A stretch of DNA of 64,000 nt from Eucalyptus grandis. Its lineage: Eukaryota > Streptophyta > Magnoliopsida > Myrtales > Myrtaceae. The stretch covers positions 878,001 to 942,000 of the forward strand of contig NC_052617.1 in assembly GCF_016545825.1 (NCBI RefSeq). The letters are read 5' to 3'. The position numbers were made by a program, and so were the translations under genes. The first letter of the stretch is position 1; each line of letters begins with the position of its first letter. This document shows positions 44,284-55,397 of this stretch, piece by piece. Under the pieces are notes generated by a model that saw nothing but the letters and a program-made list of their open reading frames with translations, ran no database searches and was not told the DNA's origin.

Positions 44284-46381
44284 ATGGTCACTGCCGTCGA
44301 CGATGAAAACGACTGAGCTAACGAATTGAGAGTATTCGACGGGACGAAAGCCGGAGTTAAAAGCCTCGTGGGCACCGGGATTGCCCAAGTCCCACGCATA
44401 TTCGTTCAGCCACCTGACAAATTGGCTTGCCGCGAAGATTGCGGAGAGATCCCGCTCATCGACCTCGGATGCGTGAATGCAAAGCCCACCAGTCACGACA
44501 AGACGTTGCGAAAGATGCGCAAGCATTGGAAAAAAGGGGTTTCTTCCAGGTGATCAACCATGAGGTCCCTGAGAGCCTCTTGGAGGAGGTGATGAACGAG
44601 TAGCGCAGGTTCTTCGAGCTGGAGACGGAGGCCAAGAAATTTTTACATTTAGAGGGTCATATACAACAGCAACATGGGACTTACATAATTCAGTCACCGC
44701 TGATTGTTCAGATATATGTTTTTGCTTCGTGGGACTGGAGCCTCCCCAGCACGAGGAGTTGCCCGAAGCTTGCAGGTGAGCCAATGAGCTTCTGTTGCGT
44801 TTTTCACCTTTCGAAATGGGAAAATTTAAGAACAAGTTCACAAAGTGAATCAACGAAAATATTTTGCGAAAGAATTGTAGTAGATGCAAAGTACATGGTT
44901 TTTCACTGTGTGATACTTGACAGCCTTTTCCGTTATCTTCAACAAATCAGGGGCTACACTAGCAAGTATATGGATCTTGAATTATTTGCATACTTTTTGA
45001 TTGAATCGGCCGGAACAGGTGTTGAACACTCAGGAAATGAAAGTGCCCAGTACTTCGTTCAGTCGGCCAAGGCAATTTTCACCGCGTACATATTCTCTTG
45101 CCTAATTTCACTACACGTCATAGCATATAATCTTGCATTTATTCTCAATCAAGGAGACAAATCAGTAAGATGATCCTCAGTGATTGTTCATTTTCACTGA
45201 CGGGAACCTCAGAAGTGCTCATTCCATTCTTTTTGGGTAGAAAAAAAGGATGTTCCTCGATAATTGACTTTATTCGTGCTCTATCGGTAGTGGAACCAAA
45301 ATATTGCACCCAAGTTGATACAAAATGCCAATACCCTTGGTTGTATTCTTTGGGAATCCATCCGACCATACTTTTACGGCAGCTCTAGTTCAGTTTTCTG
45401 ATGCGTTGCAACATCTCTGGCAGAGAAATGCGGATGGAGACTTTACTCTCGTCTGCTCGAGCTCTTATCCGAAGCCCTAGAACTCCACCCAAATCACTTG
45501 AACGAGATGGAGTGTGGAGAGGGACACACAATGATGTGCCACTATTCTCATCCAAGATCAAATTGGAGGACTTCAAGTGCTTCATGAGAACCAGTGATCG
45601 ACGTTCCCCCGCTCCTTGGAGCACTAGTGATTGACATCGGAGATCTTTCTCAGGCAAGTAGCTTTGGCCAGATATCATTGTTCCATCTCTGAATTTTTCT
45701 GAAACCGTATTTTGATCGGTCGACATACTGCGATCCTCTTCTCATTCTCATTACTGTACTTTCTCATATGCTAAGTTAGTTAAAGAGCTCTTGAGAACTC
45801 GGGAAGTAAATTACCATGAAATCTTCCCTGTAGCAATAACATTATGTCTTCACAATCTGCACTTTTCTTTTGTATTCTAACAGAGCTGTTTGACTAATCC
45901 AAACTTGATTCTAACTCCATTAGATCATGCTAGCCTCGCATTGACAAGTTCGGAATTGTCTAAATGAGACAGATGTTTGTTTGAACACTTTGCTTTTCAC
46001 AGGAGGGGTCAATGTCGGTTCTAGATATTCTGCAGTTTTGTATCTATCAACATCAAGATTGCAATCATAGTAGTAGATAGAAATTACGTTCCTCACTGAA
46101 GAATGGTTCGCTAATTGTTGCATTTGCAGCTCATAACAAACGACCGGTTTGAGAGTGTTGAGAACCGAATCATGGCAAACAAGAGAGACCCAACAGTGTT
46201 GGTGGCGTGCTTCTTCGGCGACACTCCCCGACCATCTTCACGATTGTATGGGCCCATGAAGGAATTAACATCAGCAGACAACCCACCAATCTACGAGGAG
46301 ACTACGCTCCCAAACTACACTGCCCATTACATTTCCAAAGGCCTGTACGGAGCTTCTGCACTTCCTGATTTCAAGCTGTAG
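44284..46381 (+). pseudogene. 2OG-Fe(II) oxygenase pseudogene, copy 2
   Basis: Block B counterpart of copy 1, with the same early stop, exon 1 frameshift and exon 2 deletion, so these lesions predate the A/B duplication. Exon 1 44,284-44,775 (donor cag|gtgag); exon 2 about 45,408-45,653 (donor gcaag, GC type); exon 3 46,130-46,381 fully open: ITNDRFESVENRIMANK, NPPIYEETTLPNYTAHYISK, ending LPDFKL. The family's second iron-binding His is Asn here (SVENR), and the usual 2OG-binding Arg-x-Ser is not visible (DPTVLV). A frame at 44,784-45,173 lies within intron 1 and has no family resemblance. Confidence 0.82.
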
Positions 46382-47277
46382 ACCGTGTGAACCTTTTTAT
46401 GTGGTCTTATTGATGTTTGTACTTAAAGATAAAAGTCTGTCCATATGTTCAACTAGGTAAAACTACCACAGAACAAGATTGCGCTTCTTCAGTGCTCAGT
46501 CTCTAACGCTTATATCGCTTCAAATGATAGATCGATGAGCACCAACACAACTCCAAAAGACAAAGCCATTCTCTAAACTAAAGCAGAACCAAAAAGAGAG
46601 CACAAAATAGAGGGAGAGGAAGATTAATACATACCGCTCTAAGATCAAAAGAAATACGTTATCTTTAGATGAAACGGTGTTGAATACTTGTATGACAGTT
46701 ACAGCATTAATCTACCATGGGAAAATTTGCGGTTTCAGGAACATTTCTGTTTGGTTCAACTTTGAATTCCACTTTGTATATTAGCAGGTAGGATAAAAAG
46801 TGGAATTTTTGCCAGCTTCCAACTCGCTCAACAACAATAACCAGAATCAACCGCAAGGCAAAAATTTATGTACACTCCCTAGATTTTCTAAGAAACAGTA
46901 GGTTTGCATTAAGACGCGACATGTCTGAAACCTAATTGATCTAATCGAGTTAGCATCGCATTAAGATGACGCAAGCATTGATCCAAGGGCTAAGACAACA
47001 TCGAATCGTCCTGTCATCTATCATTGTTCAACTCTGTCCTAACAGATTTTGTTTTCATGAATTGCAGAACTTGTGTAGTAGCCACCCAAAACCCCAAAGA
47101 ATCAGCCATTATTAAACAGCATTGTCATTTTCTCAGCTAGTGGTAGCTCATAAGCTATGACTTTCTCCTTCTTTTTTTATGAACCTCATAATTCTAAAGT
47201 CAAATGGAACCCCACAATGGATGTCATTGTTCTCTTCTCTCAATCAACTAGCTATAAAGAAGCTGCTCATATCATGC
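46382..47277. repeat. 3' flank of oxygenase copy 2
   Basis: Near copy of 3,601-4,507, non-coding, running up to the target site of the hAT-like element. Confidence 0.65.
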
Positions 47278-47285
47278 ATTGGCAT

Positions 47286-50200
47286 TAGGGGTGTCAAAAA
47301 GGCCCGACCCGACCCGACCCGACCCGACCCGACCCGAACACGACCGAACACAAAACATGTATTAACGTGTTTTGTGTTCGGGCCGTGTTCGGGTAACAAA
47401 TATAAAACAAGCAAACAAAATATGTTTCGGGTTGGGTCGGGTTCGAACATTGTTCGACCAAACAAGTTTTCTAAAGTACAAACACGCCAAAACACAAAAA
47501 CACAAACGCTTTAGGCTTTAGCCCCAAAAACACGAACAGTCTAACATAACCTCGTCGGCTCCGCCTTCTTCTCCGACGAGTGCGCCTTCTCGTGGAGTCC
47601 GCTGCCGCCCTCCGATCGACGCGCCTCCGCCTCGCCGTCGCCTTCGCCACCCCTCGCCTCCGCCTCGCCGACGCCGAAACCCTTGCTGTCGCGTGTGGCC
47701 AACCATCGTCGACGCTTGGGGACTCGGGTTCGCTCGCGATCATGGCGCTCGCTTCGCCTCGTTTCCAAGTTTAGATGTATATTTGCTTGAGGCTTGAGCT
47801 AAGAAACCGGATATTGTTCCTTTTCTTTTCGAGTTGCGAGGGTGATTGTTCTTTCGCTTTGTGTGCGAGACTCTGTGTTTGCTTCAATTCCCGAGTGAAC
47901 CGTGGCATATCTCACAAAGCTTGCTCGCATCTCCGTGAAACCATACTCAAGTGAGGATCATCCACGGGACATGATGGGTTCGGAGGTTGAAGTCTTCCTT
48001 GGTCCAGCTCCATGCGGAAGGTGCCATTCTTGAAAGGTGCCATTCTGATTTTTTTCTCCCGAATTTGTTTGTCATACTTGTTCTGTTCTGTGGTGTGGAG
48101 GAGGAGTAGCGGGCATGAATAGTTTTGAAGCAAGCTTAGTTTCATTTGTGAATTTGCTGACGAAGAAAATTGTCATGGCGGAGGCTAAAGTATCTAAGGA
48201 GTTGCTCTTATCAAAAACTTCAAAGGGTCTTGTTCATGTATTTTTGCCCAGCGTACTGACATCAAAGGTGCGTCTTAAGTAGATATGTACCTACTACTTC
48301 AAAATAACGAGGTAAATGTATTAAGATGTGAGGGATCTTCTCTATCCTTTCTTTGTTGTATTTGACAGAGAAAAAAGTGGGCTGCTAGATGCGTGGTTCT
48401 TAGTTTTGAGTTTGAGCAGTTGTAGGAGAGAATTACTGTTTGAAATTTGAGTCTTCTTTTCTGTGGAGATTGGGAATTTTGCGTTTCGCAAAGTCACCGC
48501 TTCCGCTCGGGCGATTGTTGATGATTGTCTCGTTGCTCTTCGTTGCGGGCGATTTGATTCGGCTATTGTGTTTCTGTGAGCTTGAATTTTTAGATTCTTG
48601 TATTAAGGAAATTGCTTGTCTGATGCATTTAGTTGTCTATGAAATTCTTTGGGTTCAGGTTAAAAGTTAAGTTGAAGCGGCTAGCCGAGCAGTATTTGCT
48701 TTCAACAACATCATGAACAGGAGGTAAAGTTCTTTAAAATTGATTGATGGGTCTTTCTTGTTCGAGCTTATCTTGTTAAAATGAATGGTTGGTTGGAGTG
48801 TGAATGGGGAATTCTGTGGATAGGCTTCGGCGAAAAGGTTCAGGGTGATGGGGAGAGGGAAGATTGTGCTTCCTGGAATACCGTAGTTTCGGGATGGTTT
48901 TAGAGTCGATCATATGACCATTTCGTGCTTTTGGCTGCCCTCTGACACTGGTAGTTTAATTAGAGGAAAAGACATTCTCATGCCATTAGAATTGGTTTTA
49001 GAGTCGATGTGGAGGCCTTGTTTGAGAAGATGGCCACGAGGGATGTTATCACTTGGACAGAGATGATCGAGCATATGCAGAGTTTGGGTTGATTGATCGG
49101 CTATGGAGATTTTTCATATAATGCCGTAGAAGAATTGTGTTTCACACAATGCCCTTTTTTGGCAGGACTTTGTGAAAATGGCAAAGCTTTTGAAGTGCTA
49201 GATTTATTTATTAGTATGGTGGAGGAGGGATTGGAGTTGACTGACTACAGGTTGCTCGGGGAAGGGAAACTTAGTGAGCAGTTGCAAGGGTTTATTATCA
49301 AGTTTGGTCTCCTGGCCAATGCTTGTGTGGAAGCAGCTTTGCTTGATATGTGCACTCATTGTGGGAGGATGGTGGCTGCTGGAAAAATGTTCAAACGATG
49401 GCCTTTTGAGTGGGATAGGTCTATTATTTGTACTTCTATGATATGTGGGTATGCACGTAAATGGCCTGCCGGATGAGGCAATATCACTATTTTGCCGTTG
49501 TAAAGTAGAAGGGAGCACAATTCTTGATGAAATTGCATCAATTTCAATACTTGGTGTTTGTGGAACTATAGGGTCTGATAGGATGGGTACTCAAAGTGTT
49601 GGAATATGGATGCTGCTAAAAAAGTCTTTAACATTATGCCTGCACATGAAATAGTTTCATGGAATGGCTTGATTTCGGGGTTCATTATTCACAGACGGGG
49701 AGATGATGCCCTCACTGTCTGGTCAAACTTACACAATGCAGGGATAAAACCTGACAAGATCAGCATCCTTTTAGTTATATCAGCTTACAAATATACAAGT
49801 GCTCACTTAGCTTTTCAATTCACTGCTTCATGTTTTATGTATCAGATTTTGGCAATAACTATTTAAAGCCAACGAATGCAATTCAAAACATGCGGTATAT
49901 GCTGCTAAGCTAGTTTGTGGATTTGGGTTTCCTTGTGATGTATTAGATTTGTCAGACTGTTCAAATAATTTGCTTCTTTTAGACAGATTATGTGACCATA
50001 AGAAACTTTTTGAGGTGATGATAAGAGAGACCTGTTATCTATTGTGAACTGAAGATTTCTGCATACACTAAAGATGATTGTACTAAAGAGTATGATTTTG
50101 CCTTTAGCTTCTCATATCATCATCTCTTTTTCTTTTTCATTTTTCTACAGGGAAGTCTCGGGGACATCAAGTCAAACCTTCTGAGGCCAATCAATTGGTA

Positions 50201-50928
50201 AACTGGCATAGTCCTACTATGAAGCTCATCTTTTAGGAGAACAAGATGTGATCCAAGATATCATTCTGTCTGTGTTCTACTTTTAGCGATAGTGGGAGCT
50301 GCTGCTCTGTAATTTGATCAGAGAGTAGTAGGCACCGCCACAAGGAGGAACCTCTGTCTGTTGCTATATTAGCCAAAAGGAACATCTGCTGCTATCAATG
50401 ATACAAAGTCATAAAATCTTCCTAGTTGAATAATAGCTTGTTGCCTATCGGGTTTTTAATCATCCTAGCAGATTACAAGAAAGGAGAAGATTGCATATTT
50501 TACTCTAGAAAGTAAAACCCTTTTCAGCATATTTACCGAGCTCACCGTACCTTATGAATGCCCAATTGTAACTTATTTCTTTTCCCCACATGCATATGCT
50601 TGTGCTCAATCCAATGCTAAAAAATAAAGAGCCAAGCCGAGGCTTGGAATGTTTCGTAATAACGTATAACAATTGCGAGAAGTCACGAACAACAATGAAG
50701 ATGAATGGCCAGTTCGACTCTTGCTCAAAAAAAAAAAAAAAAAGTTTTTTTTTTTTAAGTAACGACCTGGAAACCCGACCCGACCCGACCCGACCCGACC
50801 CGACCCGAATTTTCTATGCGAGTTTAATGTGTTTCGGGTCGGGTCGGGTCACAGTATGTGACCCGTATGTTTCGGGTCGGGTCGGGTAACATCAAGACCC
50901 GACCCGACCCGACCCATTTACACCCCTA
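47286..50928. mobile_element. hAT-like non-autonomous DNA transposon, 3.6 kb, with captured gene pieces
   Basis: Terminal inverted repeats start TAGGGGTGT and are followed at both ends by runs of the CCCGA pentamer (47,303-47,338; 50,774-50,808; further runs to 50,914). The element is flanked by an exact 8-bp duplication ATTGGCAT (47,278-47,285 and 50,929-50,936), the length made by hAT transposases. Paralogous empty sites read ATTGACAT at 4,508-4,515 and at about 51,590-51,597. No transposase is encoded. The interior holds a GC-rich stretch (47,545-47,770) and PPR gene segments (48,867-49,866), so it looks like a gene-capturing (Pack-type) hAT derivative. Confidence 0.82.
48867..49866 (+). 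pseudogene. Captured PPR-protein gene fragment (EMB175-like)
   Basis: Pieces of a PLS-type pentatricopeptide repeat protein in three frames: ASWNTVVSGW (48,867), EALFEKMATRDVITWTEMI (~49,012), GLCENGKAFEVLDLFISMV through ACVEAALLDMCTHCGRM (49,150-49,380), SMICGYAR (~49,437), and FNIMPAHEIVSWNGLISGF through AGIKPDKISILLVISAY (49,625-49,790). The order and spacing of motifs follow one gene, and the closest I recall is Arabidopsis EMB175 (At5g03800), a plastid PPR protein. Frameshifts, stops and missing repeats make it non-functional. It lies wholly within the hAT-like element, so it was carried here. Confidence 0.72.
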
Positions 50929-50936
50929 ATTGGCAT

Positions 50937-51697
50937 TGTAATGTCTCCATAACACTCAATTCATAATCCAAATGTCTCCATCACATTCAATTCATAATCC
51001 AAACTCACTACACCAAATATACATTCAGAGGGTCCAATTTTAAATGATTTATAAAACTATTGCAAGCCTCTGCATCAATCAAGGTTGTCCAAGATTCACC
51101 AAGTTGTTGTCTGTTTCACTAAGATGAACATTGAGATTTCTATATGCTTACTAGAACATATGGACCCAGCTCGTAAATAATAGTTATGTTTACTCGAGAA
51201 GTCCAGAAACTCTCTTAAAGTGATGACAAAGAGAGGACTAAAAACCAAAGATTCCTCTACATATAGATTTCAGTAATTGCGAAGAAGTCAAGGCCTAAGA
51301 CAACATCGAATCCTCCTGCCGTCTATCATTGTTCAACTCTGTCCTAACAGATCTTGTTTTCATAAATTGCAAAACTTTGTGTACTAGCCGCCCAATCCCC
51401 CAAAGAATCAGCCATTATCAAACAGCATTGTAATTTTCTCAGCAAGGGGTAGCTCATAAGCTATCCTTCCATTTTTATGAACCTCATAATTCTAAAGTCA
51501 AGCGGAGCCTCGCAATGGATGTCGTTGTTCTCTGCACTTCTATTCTCTCAATCAATCAATCAACTATAAAGAAGATGCTCATATCATGCATTGACATTGT
51601 AATGTCTACATAACACTCAATTCATAATCCAAATGTCTCCACAACATTCGATTCATAATCCAAACTTATTACACATTCACAGTGAAAATTGAATTGC

Positions 51698-51724
<27 letters not shown>
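50937..51724. repeat. Partly re-duplicated 3' flank between the hAT element and the oxygenase fragment
   Basis: 51,290-51,670 repeats 46,990-47,290 plus its continuation, so this flank was tandemly duplicated in block B only. An AG dinucleotide run occupies about 51,703-51,729. No coding frame. Confidence 0.55.
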
Positions 51725-51731
<7 letters not shown>

Positions 51732-52100
51732 CAGTGCCTACCATCGATTTGGCCTCCGACTCCGGCGAGCAGAGAGCTACAACAGAGCGAGCGACGACTC
51801 GAAACCCGGCGTCAAGGCCTCGTCAACGCCGGGATCACCGAAATCCCCAGGATTTCTTCATCCGACCGCACCAGACATCCGAATCGAGCGGCGGATCCGA
51901 GAATCTTAGCTTCCCGATCATCGACCTCGGCGGACACGGCCAAAGAGGAAGGAGGCGATCGAGAGGATGCGGGGTTCCTCCGGCGGCGGTGATGGAGGAG
52001 ATGAAGGAGGTGAAGGAGGGGAGGGGGAGTGAGGAGGTTGTACGAGCAAGACGAGGAGGCAAAGGGTGGTGTTTGTTCTACACGCGCGACATAACGAGGA
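51725..52100 (+). pseudogene. 2OG-Fe(II) oxygenase exon 1 fragment, block B
   Basis: Counterpart of 4,649-5,020. Pieces FFIRPHQTSES and LSFPIIDLGGHG match the oxygenase N-terminus across frames, with deletions relative to block A. The ATG of the block A copy is GTG here. Not functional. Confidence 0.6.
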
Positions 52101-52269
52101 AGATGGTGGCGAGCTGGAGCGGAGTGGAGGGACGCTATCCTTCTTTTTGATAAATATATGCGCTGCCAATGTACAGTGAAGAGAAGAGAAATTAGTTAAG
52201 TAATAAAGAAGGTAAAATGGTTGAAAAAGGAACACTATTGATAGGTGACATAAGTCTTTTCTCGTACCT

Positions 52270-55083
52270 CTACTGTGCTAATCGTTCCAATTCATCTCCT
52301 CTACTGTGCTCATCTGTTAATCTTGGACAACCATATATTACAGGCTCTTCCAGCAATGATAAATTTTTAATCCATTCCAGCAAACTCCTTAGATTCGGAC
52401 AATCAAAAATCTCAAGAGATTGCAAATTCGTGGCATGTCGAATCCATTCAGGCAATGCTTCCAAATCAAAAAAATTGGTGATTTTAAGAACACGAAGTTT
52501 TGTAAGAAATTGCCATTGGATGCCTTGCTCGTCTTCTTGGCACACTAAGTTGAGTCCTTCACATCCCCCAATGTCGAGCTCCTGGAGCGAGGAAAGGTTC
52601 CGCATGCCATGAAAGAGACCCTTTAGGTTGCATATTAAGAGTCTCATGGACTCGAGATTATTGGCCAATCGAAGTAGAGTCTCAAGTATCGGCTCCAAAC
52701 TTCCACACCAAAGATGTAGATGCTTTAGTTTAGAGAAAGGGGCTGATGGATGATTTGGATTGGCCAAGAATTGTTGCTCCAACATTGTTATGTTATCTAT
52801 CTCCAAGTATTCCACCTGGGGGAATGGTGGCACGAAATTCAAGCTGGGACAGTGTATGATTTTCACAAACCGTAATTTTGGGAAGAATAGCCGTGAATTG
52901 TTTGATTGATGCTTTTGATATGCTATCATCACTAGCCTTCTTCTCCACCATCCTTTCAACTTTCTGCAATAGCAAAGGGTCAAACTCTCAAGAGATGGGA
53001 AGAAGGGCCGTGTAGTACTAGATTGTTGAAGAGGGTCAAAATCCAATGCATTCAACGACCTGAGACTCAAAGTCCTTAGAGAAGAGAGTTCACTTAGGCA
53101 GCTCAGTGAGCCAAGTGACTCACAGTTGTTAATACCGAGGTGTCTAAGGTTGATCAATTTCCTCAAATCTTTGGGCAATGCTTTAAGTTCCTCACATCTA
53201 GAGATTTTAAGGGTTTGCAAGTTCAGCAAATCCGCGATTGAATCCGGCAAACTCTTGATGGAGTCATTCTCACAAATTTCAAGAAATCTTAACTGCTTCA
53301 ACTGACTTCCCAACGAAGAAGGGATGCAAAAATTTTTATAGTTCAATTTCAACATACGGCAATGCCTGAACTTGGAGAAAATCCGATGACATTCATTTGA
53401 GGAAAACTTTTCTACATATGACTGTTCTTCCAAAGAGACAAATGTCCGTAGATTGGCTGCTTCTAGCAGAGAAGTCACTTCTTGTAGCGACGAGAACGAT
53501 TCTAAAGCAAATGAAGCATGTCGAGTATCTTCATCGAGACTGCCTTTGTTGAGATTAACCATCTTGCACTCATTTCCTACGACTTTCAAGGCAAGATCGT
53601 GCATGAGATCATGCATCTTGAACTTTTCCACCTTACCAGTGCAAGGATTGACCTCCTCAACTTCAAGAAATGACCCACGTAGTAGGTCTGAGACATAATC
53701 ATCCCCGGTCTCTTCTAGCTCTTCATTCTCATCCAATGACTCAATAAAACCTTGTGCCATCCACAACTGTATCATTGTTTCTTTATCGAAGACATAATCT
53801 TTTGGAAACAACGCACAATATGCAAAACAATGTTTTAGCCCTGGCTGAAGATGATCGTAGCTGATTTTGAGAACTTCCATTATTTCAGGGTTCAACGTAT
53901 CTATTTTTGAGAATTCATGGTCTTTGAAATAGAGCCACTCCTTTTCCTTTTTGGCATACAAAAGGTTGCCTATAGTTTTGATGGCAAGGGGAACACCCTC
54001 GCATTTTTTAACTATATCTCGACCTATCTCCTCCAGTTTCTCGTTTAATGGTTCTTCCCCATCTCCCAAAACCGTTTTCTTGAATAAGTCCCATGACTTA
54101 TCTTCAGGTAAGACCTTTAGATCAAAGATACCTGATTTTGTACCTATAGCCTCCAACACCGACTGATTGCGGGTTGTTACGAGTATCTTGCTCCCCAATG
54201 AACCATCCATTAGCAAACTTTGAAGCTCCAACCACTTCCCGCGATCTTCATTCCACAAGTCATCCAAAACAAGCAAATATTTTTTCCCGTGTAGTACCTT
54301 ACGAAGAAGTTCTGGCAATTCGCCCTCAGGCTTCTTATCAATGTCTTCTCGGGCAGATTTCAGTATTTCTTTAATAAGAAAATCCCGATCAAAGACATCG
54401 GATACACACACCCACATCTTAAGCTCGAAGTAGTTTCTCACTTTGTCATCATTGTACGCCAGCCGAGCAAGTGTGGTTTTTCCAAGTCCTCCCATACCGA
54501 CTATGGGAACAACCGAAACACTTTTTTCGGAGGAGGAATCAAGCAAAGATTTGATGATCTCCCTCTCAACAGATTGTCTACCAATTATTTCTTCCTTCCG
54601 CACAAAAGAGTCAGTTGTCCTCCTCCTCACAATAGCAACAGTTGCCTCACTCCGATGCTCCTCTAAACGGAACTCCCTATCTTTTGCAATCAAATCCAGT
54701 TTCTTCCTAATTTCCTGAATCCTTTTAGCCACTTTGTAGGGCTGTGCTAGCTGATTTGATTTGGAGAAGAAAAAGCGTACCGCTTTTGACATCTTGTTTC
54801 CGGGAGTGACCTTCCGCCTCAGATCTTCGGTTGCGACATCGTCCAGCAAGTCCTGTGCGTCGTACAACACGTCCTTCAGCCTCATGAGCCAGAGCTTGAC
54901 CTGCTCGCTATCCCATTGTTTCTTCTCGGCATCCAAAAGCATAGTTTGGATGGTCTTGACGGTGTACTTGAGACCCTTGAGATCATCGCTCGCACCTCGT
55001 ACAAGTTGGATCTTCGAAAAGATGTTGGAACCGGCGAGTTTCAGTATGTCGTTGGTGAGGGTGAAGAGCACTGCTTCCGCCAT
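52270..55083 (-). CDS. NLR3: coiled-coil NB-ARC LRR immune receptor, 937 aa
   Basis: Intact single-exon CNL. The start is MAEAVLF at 55,083; the frame begins two codons earlier only from a TTG. By residue: Rx-type coiled coil (1-150), P-loop GMGGLGKTT (196-204), RNBS-A, kinase-2 LVLDDLW (about 271-277), GLPL as CEGVPLAIK (about 361-369), CFAYCALFPKD, MHD (about 490), LRRs to ...RGDELERLAQ and a TAG stop. It is 13 residues shorter than NLR1 before kinase-2 (SAREDIDKKPEGELPELL) and has a shorter LRR around 52,740. The coiled coil and the region before the P-loop follow NLR1, while most of the NB-ARC and LRR follow NLR2, so it is a mosaic. No ligand can be inferred. It is the member most likely to be functional. 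Confidence 0.93.
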   Translation of the reverse strand: MAEAVLFTLTNDILKLAGSNIFSKIQLVRGASDDLKGLKYTVKTIQTMLLDAEKKQWDSEQVKLWLMRLKDVLYDAQDLLDDVATEDLRRKVTPGNKMSKAVRFFFSKSNQLAQPYKVAKRIQEIRKKLDLIAKDREFRLEEHRSEATVAIVRRRTTDSFVRKEEIIGRQSVEREIIKSLLDSSSEKSVSVVPIVGMGGLGKTTLARLAYNDDKVRNYFELKMWVCVSDVFDRDFLIKEILKSAREDIDKKPEGELPELLRKVLHGKKYLLVLDDLWNEDRGKWLELQSLLMDGSLGSKILVTTRNQSVLEAIGTKSGIFDLKVLPEDKSWDLFKKTVLGDGEEPLNEKLEEIGRDIVKKCEGVPLAIKTIGNLLYAKKEKEWLYFKDHEFSKIDTLNPEIMEVLKISYDHLQPGLKHCFAYCALFPKDYVFDKETMIQLWMAQGFIESLDENEELEETGDDYVSDLLRGSFLEVEEVNPCTGKVEKFKMHDLMHDLALKVVGNECKMVNLNKGSLDEDTRHASFALESFSSLQEVTSLLEAANLRTFVSLEEQSYVEKFSSNECHRIFSKFRHCRMLKLNYKNFCIPSSLGSQLKQLRFLEICENDSIKSLPDSIADLLNLQTLKISRCEELKALPKDLRKLINLRHLGINNCESLGSLSCLSELSSLRTLSLRSLNALDFDPLQQSSTTRPFFPSLESLTLCYCRKLKGWWRRRLVMIAYQKHQSNNSRLFFPKLRFVKIIHCPSLNFVPPFPQVEYLEIDNITMLEQQFLANPNHPSAPFSKLKHLHLWCGSLEPILETLLRLANNLESMRLLICNLKGLFHGMRNLSSLQELDIGGCEGLNLVCQEDEQGIQWQFLTKLRVLKITNFFDLEALPEWIRHATNLQSLEIFDCPNLRSLLEWIKNLSLLEEPVIYGCPRLTDEHSRGDELERLAQ

Positions 55084-55226
55084 TTCCAAAAGGCAAAAGC
55101 AGGGGTTAAGGAGTGCTAGAGAGGAGGTTGCAGAGTTTTTTCTTTTTTCTTGCTAGAAAGAGGAGGTTGCAGAGTTGATGCTTTTGCTGGTTAACAATGG
55201 TTTGGTGGTGCCTCGTGATCTACCTC

Positions 55227-55244
55227 ATTATAAATTTCAGTCAA
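55227..55244 (-). promoter_or_regulatory. NLR3 promoter: TATA-like box with adjacent W-box
   Basis: TTGACT (55,239-55,244, minus strand) next to ATTTATAAT (55,227-55,235), about 150 bases before the ATG, the same layout as at NLR1. Between it and the ATG, GAGGAGGTTGCAGAG occurs twice (55,121-55,135 and 55,161-55,175), lengthening the leader relative to NLR1. Confidence 0.45.
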
Positions 55245-55364
55245 CCAGTGGGAATGGAATTTGCCAATAAGAAGAGAAGCGCGTGCAAATGTTGGGTGGT
55301 GTGTGAAAGACGTGTGGGGTCCACAATATTCTGTATTGTTTGGAGAAAATTTTCCTGCTTCTTT

Positions 55365-55397
55365 TGTTTTCGTTTTCGTTTTCGTTTTCGTTTTCAT
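55365..55397. repeat. GTTTTC hexamer microsatellite
   Basis: About five GTTTTC units. They create an antisense Lys-Thr and Glu-Asn repeat frame that is not a gene. Confidence 0.85.

Noticed and set aside
44784..45173. 129-codon open frame within oxygenase copy 2
   Set aside because: Lies in intron 1, is broken in copy 1 and shows no oxygenase or other family motif.
47471..47774. Arg-rich and Ala-rich frames on both strands
   Set aside because: GC-rich sequence inside the hAT-like element keeps several frames open; no conserved domain is visible.
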